A model generated the notes under the pieces. That model saw only the letters and a list, made by a program, of their open reading frames with translations, searched no databases and was not told the DNA's origin. From the NCBI RefSeq assembly GCF_029714325.1, contig NZ_CP121666.1, forward strand, positions 7,719,001 to 7,783,000: DNA of 64,000 bases. The letters are read 5' to 3'. Shown here one piece after another: positions 1-8,203 of this stretch. Position numbers and translations under genes: made by a program. This stretch comes from Bradyrhizobium sp. CB1717. GTDB lineage: Bacteria; Pseudomonadota; Alphaproteobacteria; Rhizobiales; Xanthobacteraceae. Numbering within the stretch: position 1 is the first letter of the stretch; the number at the start of each line of letters is the position of its first letter.

Positions 1-197
1 TCGCGGAGGAATTTGGCCCGCGCATCAGGAAAAGCAGCCTTCGTCAGCAAACCTTTGTCTGGTATCCATGTTCTTGGTCCTTGTTCCGTCGAGTGCGCTC
101 CGCGCTGTGCTCCGTCGACTACGAATGCGTTCGATCTGCAGCGCTAGCTCACGCGAGCTGCCCGCCGATAGACTGAGATTGCAGCCCTGCTACCTCT

Positions 198-2450
198 TCA
201 GCCACGATCAGGATAAATGCGTACGCGCTGGCGGCCCTCGCTTTCCACCAACTCGCCCCTGTAAGGCACTCCGCGGATCTCGAAATAGGTGGGCCGCCCG
301 GGCTGGGGCATGAGGCGCTCGCCTTCCAAAACGCGCACGAGGTAAGGCGGCAGGAACCGCTCCCTATGCTCCCAGCCGCCCCGGATAAGATAGCCAAGAT
401 CGACTGGACCTTCCCCGGCTTGCCTTGCGCTTACGATTGGCGGTGGGCGATGCAGCGGCCGGGATGGCCCGGCTTCGTTCATTCCACCGGCGTGCGGGTG
501 ATGGATCAGGCGAATATCCCTGCGACCGCGCGGCCCAAATGTCGACGAATAGCGCTCCCCATTGATCGTGAACTGACTTGGCCCGAACTGGTTTGGCAGC
601 AGATTGATGTTGCCCAATACATCGATCAGCATGTCTGAAGCCGCCTGGGAGCCGTGCCGCCAGTTGGCGCCAACGATCGCTCCAATGTCCCGCAGCTCCC
701 AAGCCGCCCCCGGCGGCCCTGCGAACGGCGAGGCGGCCGTGAATTCAGGTGCTGGCGCGGAGCGCGCATCGTCACGCAAGTCGTGGGGTGTGGGTGGATC
801 CAGATCAACAAAGGAGTCGAGACCGCCGTAGATGTTTGACGATCGAGGCCTCACGGACGAAGGCGATGCGGGTTCTTGCATCTGTTGCCCAAGCCAAGCC
901 CAGGCTCCGTGGCTCGGGGTGGCTGGAGTGGCAGGAAGCTCGAGCGGCAGATGAGCTTGCGCTGCCCAGTGCGGCGCCGGCGCTGGTGAGGCAGGTTCAT
1001 GGATTTGGTCGCCGAGCCAATCCCAGGCTCCCGCGCTCGGCGTCGCAGGCGTTGCGGGAAGCAGCTGGGACGAGCCGGCCCGCCATCCGCTTTGCGGCGC
1101 CGGCATCGATGAGCCAGATCCGTGCATTTGCTCTCCAAGCCAATCCCAAGCTCCCGCGCTCGGCGTGGCTGGCGTTGCGGGAAGCTCCTGTGGCGAGTGG
1201 GCCTGCCGAGCAGCTTCCGCAGAAGGCTGACCCGGGTCCTCAGGAGGCGGCAATCCCAGTGCCCTGTTCGCCTCAAGGATTTGCTGGAAGAGCCCAAGCC
1301 TGACCAGATCAGCGTTGATCTTGCTGTCCCCGGTCTCGTGCTTGTACTCCTCGACATCCTCAGCGAGCCCAGGGGTGGAAAGTCGGCCGGCGATCGGCTG
1401 TCTATCATGCGTCAGCAGCCACTCACTCAGCCTGAACATGCGGCGAGTTTGCCTGTCGATCGTCTTTGGGTCGATCCTGTCTGTTGCCTTTTCCGCCGCC
1501 GCCCACATGCGGATGAGGGTTGCATCCTCAGCATGAGGAGCCAGCCGGCGGGCATCGGCTGCCAAGGCGTTTCCCGCACCGACTTCGCGAAGCTTCTTCA
1601 GGGCCGCCTTGATGCGCCTGCCGCGGTCCTTTGCGTAGGTGTCGACGTCCTCATCAAGCTCCGCTTCGAGCTGGTGGTTTTCCACATCGGGATTTTCCAG
1701 CTGCGCATTTTCAAATTCGCGGCGAATTCGATCGGCAATTGAGGGCCTGCCGGCGTCGCGCAGGCGCGCGCTCAAATGGCGCAAATCGGCTGCCGCATTC
1801 TTGATGGTGCCATCGCTGAGATTACCCGTCGCCTTGTTTCGGAAATCTTCAATGAGCTCCTCATCGGCCGAATTGACCCCGCGCGTCCGGCCGGGCTGCC
1901 TGGCGTAATCAATTCGCAAATTTGTCGAAGAAACGTCAGATTGCCGCGCGTCGCGCGACGACTTTCCGCTGCTGCTCCCGCCAAGGGCCTTGCCGATTCC
2001 CGACTTGAAGCGTGACCACAATCCGCGGCCTTTTCCGCTCTTGGCGGAGGCGGCAGACTCTGCGTCCGGAAAGCTGTAACGTGCGCTGCTGAACAGATCA
2101 TCTCGCAAACTGGACTGCGGCACTCGCGCCGCAGCGGGAAGCGGAAAGCTGGGAATGTCGACGCTCCGGCGCGTGCCGCCTAGCGCACTCTCCCCAAAAG
2201 CGGAGTGCGGCGGCACCCGCATCGAACCGCCGAAATCCTCCCGCCGGACTGCTCGACCACCTCCTGCGGGGGCCGGATCAGGTGAAGTTGACTTGCTTTC
2301 ATCAGGCGGATCGAGATTCAAGTCCTGCAGCCGCCCTTCAAAGTCACCCTGCTCGCTTGGGCTGTCTGCTCGCTGCCCAGTTCGCCCCTGCAGGGCGGCG
2401 TACTCCCGCATCCAGGCTCCTGAATGGAAGAATGGGTCAATCGGATCCAT
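198..2450 (-). CDS. EAR-motif, repeat-containing candidate type III effector (NopD/Bel2-5-like, no C48 protease domain)
   Basis: The protein has about 750 residues. The start is the ATG at 2450, because GAGGAG sits just upstream of it; an upstream in-frame ATG at 2486 has no such site. Residues 41-49 contain an EAR-type repression motif (LQDLNLDPP), and a second DLDPP lies further on. Three imperfect repeats of about 42 residues carry a shared LPATPATPS-GAW-WLG core (roughly 870-1195 on the DNA). The C terminus holds two related modules of about 65 residues, each ending in a GERY or GVPY strand followed by an Arg-rich RRDIRLI or RQRVRIY segment. EAR motifs plus Pro-rich repeats are known from rhizobial XopD/NopD/Bel2-5-type effectors, which target the plant nucleus. 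The C48 SUMO-protease domain those proteins end with is not seen before the stop. A good tts box lies about 100 bp upstream. The assignment rests on composition, motifs and promoter; secretion is inferred. Confidence 0.7.
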   Translation of the reverse strand: MDPIDPFFHSGAWMREYAALQGRTGQRADSPSEQGDFEGRLQDLNLDPPDESKSTSPDPAPAGGGRAVRREDFGGSMRVPPHSAFGESALGGTRRSVDIPSFPLPAAARVPQSSLRDDLFSSARYSFPDAESAASAKSGKGRGLWSRFKSGIGKALGGSSSGKSSRDARQSDVSSTNLRIDYARQPGRTRGVNSADEELIEDFRNKATGNLSDGTIKNAAADLRHLSARLRDAGRPSIADRIRREFENAQLENPDVENHQLEAELDEDVDTYAKDRGRRIKAALKKLREVGAGNALAADARRLAPHAEDATLIRMWAAAEKATDRIDPKTIDRQTRRMFRLSEWLLTHDRQPIAGRLSTPGLAEDVEEYKHETGDSKINADLVRLGLFQQILEANRALGLPPPEDPGQPSAEAARQAHSPQELPATPATPSAGAWDWLGEQMHGSGSSMPAPQSGWRAGSSQLLPATPATPSAGAWDWLGDQIHEPASPAPAPHWAAQAHLPLELPATPATPSHGAWAWLGQQMQEPASPSSVRPRSSNIYGGLDSFVDLDPPTPHDLRDDARSAPAPEFTAASPFAGPPGAAWELRDIGAIVGANWRHGSQAASDMLIDVLGNINLLPNQFGPSQFTINGERYSSTFGPRGRRDIRLIHHPHAGGMNEAGPSRPLHRPPPIVSARQAGEGPVDLGYLIRGGWEHRERFLPPYLVRVLEGERLMPQPGRPTYFEIRGVPYRGELVESEGRQRVRIYPDRG

Positions 2451-2550
2451 CCTGCTCTCCTCATGTTTATACAGACCCTGCAGCAACCCATAGGGCTCGG
2501 ATTACGGCCAGATAGCAGCTCGTTCAGCAAGAATCAGATTCTCGATTGTG

Positions 2551-2579
2551 TAGCCGTAACCTTTCGAAAAGCTGACGAG
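2551..2579 (-). promoter_or_regulatory. tts box upstream of the EAR-motif effector
   Basis: On the minus strand the sequence reads TCGTCAGCTTTTCGAAAGG followed by TTACGGCTA. This is very close to the rhizobial tts-box consensus (TCGTCAG-CTTnTCGaaAGCT-n8-CTA) bound by TtsI. It lies about 100 bp before the effector start at 2450 in the correct orientation. Confidence 0.82.
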
Positions 2580-3081
2580 ATCAGGACATTACTGCGCGCG
2601 AGACCGGCCTCGGATCGGCACTCGCCTGACCAGGGACGGGATCGCTCCAATTTTGCCGCACCTCTTCGCCGGCCTCCAGTTCGAGCGGACGAAATTCGTC
2701 GACGGACGTAACAATGGATCGCCTGTAGATCGTGCGCCGAATTCAAGCATCCCCGCCCGAACAGTTAGCTGCCTCGTCAAACCGAGCTGGCTGGCTGCGG
2801 CAGCGCCTCCGCAACCGATGATTGCACCGCTGCGCACGTTTGTCTCCTCGACAACTTTTCGACCGAGGAGCTCTCGTCCCGAAGCGCCTTCGATTGGACG
2901 TAGATACGCCCTCGCCTGGCACGCGGGAATTTTCATCACTCGGCAAGGCCGAAAGACCCTCATCGACGGCAGCGCATTTAAGGCGCAAAAGCACCTTGGC
3001 AGCGATGGGTGAGCCTTCACGATCGATCTTTAGGTACCGCCACAGAGCAATAATCGATATCTCTGCGGCAGTTTGGGAACC
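2580..3081. other. intergenic stretch without a recognisable gene
   Basis: Between the tts box and the end of the NEL half of the broken nopM gene I see only low-quality overlapping frames with no recognisable domain. It is most likely non-coding or decayed sequence. Confidence 0.5.
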
Positions 3082-4387
3082 TCATAGTTCGAGGCCACGC
3101 TCTGCGAGCACACGGTGCATGACCTCGCCTTTGATCTCGCCAGCGATCTCGTTTCGGACTTGGGCTCCGAGCACCCGCTGGGCATCTGAATCGCCTAGAA
3201 GACCATGCTCGGCCAGTCGCTGATCCAAGCGGGTTTGAAACTCTTCGCCCATGGCTTCGACCACCCGGTCTCCCATCGCTGCATGTTCGCCCGGAGCGAT
3301 GCGCTCCAGCACCGTCTCCCAGGGTTGCCAACGGCTAGCCATGTAGTTGGTGAACTGGCTTGCTTCCCGCTCCCGGATCAGGTCGAGCGCCGCCGTCGCA
3401 TCATCCTCGCTTACGTGAGAGACCACCAGGAAGCGCATGTCAGGGGCGAGATGACTGAGCTCCAGCGCCTCGCGCAGCCGATGTTGATAGGCTAGGTAGA
3501 CTTCGATGTCGTCTACGTTCGGGTTGCCGCTGGCGAGCGAATTGATCCTGTCGCGCGCGATCTCGTCCAACGCCTCCAATCGGAAGGCGACGCGGCCGCG
3601 CTGAATCAGATCGCCAAGCCGATCGTCATATAACCCGTCCTTGACGTCAGCGTTGATGCGCGCGGTCTGCATACCATTCCAGTGCAAGGTGACGCGATCC
3701 TCGCAGCTCGTGTTGGCTTCGGAAGCCTGCGCAAAGAACTGCTCGCGCAATGTCGGATTGGCGGCCGCATGCCGCAGATCATCAGCCACTGCCTGCCGAA
3801 ACCCGTCACTGCCGTAGTTCACGGTACCTCGTAGCCTCTCCAGGAACTGTGCGTAGTCTTGGGCGCCGGGCTCATCCGCAAAGTGCTGCCATTCGGCCAG
3901 CGTGGCCGGATCGTCTGCGAGCCAGTGGGCGGCAGCCTCATGCAGGGATTGCTGCGCAAGCTGCGGTGGCGCTTCAGCCGCCGCCAGATGAGCGAGGACG
4001 TCGTCCGGCAGCGCATTGTCGGCGAACTCGAGGCTCTCCAGATGCGGGTAGTAGAGGCTATTATTCGGCACAAGAGCATCTTGAGCTGCTGCCGGTTTGA
4101 CGGACACCCGGTTAAGCTAATCCCACCTTGCGCTCGAACTCAACCGGGCTGAGATAGCCGATAGTCGAGTGCCTGCGGGTCGTGTTGTAAAATCGTTCGA
4201 TGTAGTCGAACACATCGGCGCGTGCCTCGTCTCTGGTTCGATAAATCTTGTTAGCTGTACGCTCGGTCTTGAGCGAGGAGAAGAAGCTCTCCATCGCCGC
4301 ATTGTCCCAGACATTGCCGGAGCGGCTCATGCTGCAGACGATGCCATGGTCGGCCATCAGGCGCTGGAACTGCTCGCTGGTGTATTG

Positions 4388-5847
4388 GGCGGATTCAAAC
4401 GGTCGTCGCAACACCAGTTACTTTCACTCATGACAGCAGATCGTCAAGCGCCTCCGCCGGCGTTTTCCAGCCTAGTGTCTTTCTCGGTCGGGCATTGAGG
4501 GCGGCTGCCACAGCGGATATCTCCTCGGCGCTGTGGATGCTCAGGTCTGTGCCTTTCGGGAAGTACTGCCGCAGCAACCCGTTGGTGTTCTCGTTAGTGC
4601 CGCGCTGCCAAGGGCTTTGCGGGTCGCAGAAGTAGACCTGGATACCCGCATCGATCTTGAGACGATCGTGCTGAGCCATTTCGGTTCCCTGATCCCAGGT
4701 TAGCGAGCGACGCAGCTCTTCGGGTAAGGTGATGACGGTGCGCGTGATCGCGTCGCGCACGGCTTCGGCCCCATGTCCCGCGAGCGCAGGTCCGTTCTTC
4801 ACGCGCGGAGCTTGGCCATGCCCCGCCAACCGGGGAAGGTGCAATAGCATCGTGAAGCGCGTCGTGCGCTCGACCAGCGTGCCGATTGCCGAGCTGCCAA
4901 CACCGAGGATGAGGTCTCCCTCCCAATGTCCCGGCACTGCTCGATCGGCAGCTTCAGCAGGACGCTCACTGATCATGATCTCCGGGGAGACAAAGCCCTT
5001 GCCTCGCCTGCGTACGCGCGCTCTGGGCATCCGTAATACACGCCCTGTTCGCAAGCAGGCCGTCAGCTCGCGGCGTAGCGCGCCGCGGCCCTGAACGAAG
5101 AGAGCTTGATAGATAGCTTCGTGGCTGATGCGCATCGTCTTGTCGTCCGGGAAGTCGATCGGCAAGCGTCGGGCAATCTGCTCAGGGCTCCAGGCTTTGG
5201 CCCATCGCCGATCCTTGCGCGGGCCATGCCGGCGCCCCTTCCACGGAACGGAGGGACCAGGAACGGGAGCGCCGGTCGCGGCTACGACGCCGCCAGCAAG
5301 TCTCTCCTCCACATAAGTGCGCAAGGTTGCATTGAGCGCAAGCTTGGTCGGCCTGGGCCGGCGGGCGGATCGATCCGCATGCCATTGGGCAGTTGTTGCC
5401 CTATACTCCAACCCGCCGCCGCGGGTGGCCGCATTGCGCCGCAGTTCACGGGAGACTGTCGAAGCAGCCCGCCCCAAGCGACGTCCAATCTCCTGTATGG
5501 AATGGCCCTGCACCTTGAGAAGTGCGATCTCCTCGCGCTCAATCAACGAGAGGTACCGCCCGGAGAGCGCCTTTGCCGAAGATCTGAACATCGCTGGTGG
5601 CATGCCGCCCGCCTTTCGGAATAATCTGCTTCCGACAGGTTGTGACAATCCGGCTTCGAGTGCAGCATCTTCGCTGCTTAACCCAGCGGCAATCGCCCGC
5701 CAAAATTTATTCTGTTCACTGCGTCCCGCAACAGAGGGCCGTCCTGGCGACGGCAATGGGGCTCGTCCTGACCGCGCCGATCTGCGCCTTACAACGTTCA
5801 TCGCAACCTCCAAACTCCGAGTGTTGCGACGACCGTTTGAATCCGCC
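4388..5847 (-). mobile_element. IS30-family insertion sequence, complete, inserted in IS3 orfB
   Basis: The element is 1460 bp. It is bounded by perfect 27-bp inverted repeats (4388-4414 and 5821-5847, beginning GGCGGATTCAAACGG). TTG occurs on both sides (4385-4387 and 5848-5850), matching a 3-bp target duplication. It contains one transposase gene. Ends and duplication are intact, so this is probably the youngest insertion of the region. Confidence 0.93.
4428..5801 (-). CDS. IS30-family transposase
   Basis: The protein is a DDE transposase of about 457 residues. The likely start is the ATG at 5801 (MNVVRRRSARSG); the frame is open slightly further upstream, through the terminal repeat. An N-terminal HTH (SIQEIGRRLGRAASTVSRELRRN) is followed by the catalytic core. 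The three acidic motifs are GHWEGDLILG, LTWDQGTEMAQH and NTNGLLRQYFPKGTDL, in the order and spacing usual for IS30. It lies wholly inside the terminal repeats and shows no frameshift, so it may be active. Confidence 0.93.
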   Translation of the reverse strand: MNVVRRRSARSGRAPLPSPGRPSVAGRSEQNKFWRAIAAGLSSEDAALEAGLSQPVGSRLFRKAGGMPPAMFRSSAKALSGRYLSLIEREEIALLKVQGHSIQEIGRRLGRAASTVSRELRRNAATRGGGLEYRATTAQWHADRSARRPRPTKLALNATLRTYVEERLAGGVVAATGAPVPGPSVPWKGRRHGPRKDRRWAKAWSPEQIARRLPIDFPDDKTMRISHEAIYQALFVQGRGALRRELTACLRTGRVLRMPRARVRRRGKGFVSPEIMISERPAEAADRAVPGHWEGDLILGVGSSAIGTLVERTTRFTMLLHLPRLAGHGQAPRVKNGPALAGHGAEAVRDAITRTVITLPEELRRSLTWDQGTEMAQHDRLKIDAGIQVYFCDPQSPWQRGTNENTNGLLRQYFPKGTDLSIHSAEEISAVAAALNARPRKTLGWKTPAEALDDLLS

Positions 5848-6437
5848 TTGGCTGCCCTGGTCGGAGTGATGCAACAGCGCATCCGGCTTGCCGCGTCGCC
5901 AGACGGCCATCAACAATGCGTCCGCCACAAGCTGTGCCGTCATGGCGGCACTCATCGACCAGCCCACCACGCGGCGTGAGAACAGGTCGATCACCGCCGC
6001 CACGTAGAGCCAGCCTTCGGCCGTCCAGAGATAGGTGAAGTCGGCGATCCACTTCTGGTTCGGCCGTTCGGCGGCGAACTGCCGGTCAAGGAGGTTCGCC
6101 GGTACGGTCTCGAGCTGTCGATCGTCGCTGTCCTTCGGCAAGCGCCGACGTCGCGGCCGCGCCCGCAGGCCTTGCAGGCGCATCAGCCGCTCAATCCGGT
6201 GCAGGCCGCAGTCAGCCCCACCGGCGAGCAGATCGCGCCAGACCCGGCGCGCGCCATAGGTGCGGTCGCTGGCGACAAAGCTGGCCTTGACCTTGCCACC
6301 GAGCTCCTCGTCGCTGCGGGATCTGGCGCTGGGAGAGCGGTTCAGCCAGGCATGGAAGCCCGACCGCGAAACTCCCAGCGCATCGCATAGCCATGCCACC
6401 GGCCAGATCGTCCGGTGCTTCGCGACGAAGGCGAACT

Positions 6438-6728
6438 TCATGTCGCTTCCTTCGCGAAGTAGGCTGCGGCCTTTTTTAGGATATCCCGCTCGGCCTTCAG
6501 CTTGGCGACCTCACGGCGCAGCCGGTCGATCTCCTGCTGCTCCGGCTTCATCTGCCCGTGGCCGGGAAAGGCTTGCGCCGGGTGGGAGCCGAACTCCTTC
6601 ACCCATTTACGCAGAACGTTCTCATGAACGTCCAGGTCACGGCCGGCTTGCGCCACCGACACACCACGTTCCCGAACCAGCTTAACCGCCTCGACCTTGA
6701 ACTCGCGACTGAACTTCCGTCTCTTCAT
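6438..6728 (-). CDS. IS3-family transposase OrfA
   Basis: This 96-residue protein is the DNA-binding subunit of an IS3 transposase. It has the MKRRKFSREFKVEAVKLV helix-turn-helix start and a C-terminal leucine-zipper-like helix rich in Lys, Arg and Glu (EIDRLRREVAKLKAERDIL). Its stop codon abuts the orfB reading frame. A slippery A6G run on the minus strand (6472-6478), followed by the orfB overlap, is the usual site of programmed -1 frameshifting that makes the OrfAB fusion transposase. OrfA itself looks intact, but the fusion cannot form because orfB is interrupted. Confidence 0.9.
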   Translation of the reverse strand: MKRRKFSREFKVEAVKLVRERGVSVAQAGRDLDVHENVLRKWVKEFGSHPAQAFPGHGQMKPEQQEIDRLRREVAKLKAERDILKKAAAYFAKEAT

Positions 6729-7781
6729 CGCCCACCTCCGGCTTCATGAAACACCTAATCTCGGTGTCCATCAAACCGGCAGCAGCTCATCTAAAAGGCC
6801 TTCAGGCAGGCTGGTCAGCCGGTTACCGCTGACATTGAGTGATTGGAGCGTGCTCGGAAGAGGGTCGGGGAGGTTGGCCAACTGATTGCCGCTGACGTTG
6901 AGTTCAATGAGCCACGAAGGGAGGGATGCGGGGAGCTCGGTCAGCTGATTGCCACTGACCGCAAGCGAGGTGAGCCCGCCAGGAAGAGCGTCCGGCAGGC
7001 TGGTGAGCCGGTTGTCGTTTGCGTTCAGGATCTGGAGCCCGGCCGGAAGGTTTGCCGGCAGGCTGGTCAAGCTGTTGTCAGCGACCTCCAGCTCAGTGAG
7101 GGTCGCCGGAAGATCATCCGGCAAACTGGTCAAGCGATTATGGCTAATGAAAAGATGCTGGAGACCGGGTGGGAACATAGCAGGCAGGCTGCTTAGCTCG
7201 TTGTGCCTGGCGCGCAGTTCGAGCAACCTTGGCGGCAGGGCGGCGGGCAGCGCGGTCAGCGAGAGCGAGGACAAATCCAGCGAGCGCGAGCCTGTGCTAT
7301 CCGAATTCCTGATTCGTCTGCGCCCCTGTCGCCTATTCTCGGCTTCGCCCTGTCCCTCCTCGGCAACCCAATTGTCCAAAATCTGCGCGCGCGCGGAGGC
7401 TGGGGTCCGATACCCAGTCAGGGTTTCGACCAAATTGGCCACGGCACGATTGAAGCCGCCGAGGTAGCTTTCCTGGTCCGCGTCTTCAGAAAGCGCCGAG
7501 GAAGAACCTGCACTCCACTGTGCCTGTCCCGTGTTCATCAATTTCTCCATCGTCAGAACAAGAATACCCCCCGCTTCCCAAGGCCGGGAAGCAGCTAGGT
7601 CCGCAGAGCAAATGATCATTCGAAGGCCTGAGCGCGCGGGCCGCGACTACCGTTCAGTACCTCTTCGACACAGGCCGATACGAGCCCAACCTGGACAATA
7701 GATCGATACTGCTGCCCGCACTCTGCCATCTCGTTGGCCAGATAAGTCCGGAGATCCGTCAACGGTGGCAGCCCGCGCCCT

Positions 7782-7812
7782 TAGCAGGCCCACCTGTCGA
7801 TCAGCTGACGGG
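7782..7812 (-). promoter_or_regulatory. degenerate tts box upstream of the disrupted nopM
   Basis: The minus strand reads CCGTCAGCTGATCGACAGG and ends in CTA. It matches the tts-box consensus in the GTCAGCT and TCG blocks, with several mismatches elsewhere. It lies about 245 bp before the nopM start and points the right way. It is weaker than the box of the divergent paralogue. Confidence 0.5.
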
Positions 7813-8121
7813 TGTCGCTGCAAAAACACCCAGATCGTTGGGCTCGCCACCAACGGCAAATACCAGCACGGCAGCGATTGTCTTGGCACGAGAGAGGACC
7901 GACGCGGACGTTGGGCGTTGGAGCGCGTGCGCTCTTGCTTCGCAGGAATTGGAGAAAGGCACCGTCGCCACGCGCGGGCTTTATACTTGAGCCGCGGCTG
8001 CGCGGTTATGCGCGGAAACGCGTCAGCGGAAAATATCTTACGGTCGGGGGATCGACCGATCAAATCCTGCATCCAAGGTCATGCCAGCTTCGTTGCGACC
8101 GATGCCACTTACGGCGACAGT

Positions 8122-8151
8122 TTGTCAGCTTATCGAAAGCTAAGGGTCCTA
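8122..8151 (+). promoter_or_regulatory. tts box upstream of the intact nopM paralogue
   Basis: The plus strand reads TTGTCAGCTTATCGAAAGCT followed eight bases later by CTA. This is a near-perfect tts box. It ends about 50 bp before the effector start at 8204. Confidence 0.88.
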
Positions 8152-8203
8152 GAGCATTGCCACCGTGGGCTGAGTCTGCGCTCAATTTCGTGGGGAGGGT
8201 GGG

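Larger units (their letters stand above)
4112..6441 (-). pseudogene. IS3-family transposase OrfB, interrupted by IS30
   Basis: The N-terminal part (6441 to 5848) carries the HTH_21 region and the first DDE residues (WIADFTYLWTAEGWLYVAAVIDLFSRRVVGWS). It stops inside the HHSDQGSQ motif. The rest (4387 to 4112) resumes with YTSEQFQRLMADHGIVCSMSR and ends with the glutamate region and SPVEFERKVGLA. The IS30 element sits between CAA and TAC codons and duplicates CAA. Joining the two parts restores a standard IS3 OrfB of about 290 residues. Confidence 0.9.
4082..6789 (-). mobile_element. IS3-family element inserted in nopM, itself interrupted by an IS30-family element
   Basis: The ends are inverted repeats of about 26 bp starting TGAGCTGCTGCCGGTTTGA, with one mismatch near GGACACC. 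The element is flanked on both sides by TCT (4079-4081 and 6790-6792), a 3-bp target duplication typical of IS3. Without the inner IS30 element and its extra 3 bp the element is about 1245 bp. It carries orfA (6438-6728) and a disrupted orfB. Confidence 0.9.
3082..7538 (-). pseudogene. nopM: nopM-like E3 ubiquitin ligase effector, split by nested IS elements
   Basis: The 5' half (7538 to 6790) encodes an N-terminal leader and about eight leucine-rich repeats with the SLPxxLPxxLxxLxVxxNxLTSLP pattern of IpaH/NopM proteins. The 3' half (4081 to 3082) encodes the NEL catalytic domain, including the Cys motif SCEDRVTLHWNGMQ. The halves are separated by an IS3 element (4082-6789) flanked by the 3-bp duplication TCT. 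Removing the element and one TCT fuses GLLD to ALVPNN in the same frame, giving one continuous LRR-NEL protein of about 590 residues. The start at 7538 is chosen because GGAG lies seven bases upstream; an ATG at 7550 is the alternative. NEL enzymes are secreted single-subunit ubiquitin ligases that use the Cys as thioester acceptor. As it stands, neither half can make a working effector. Confidence 0.9.
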
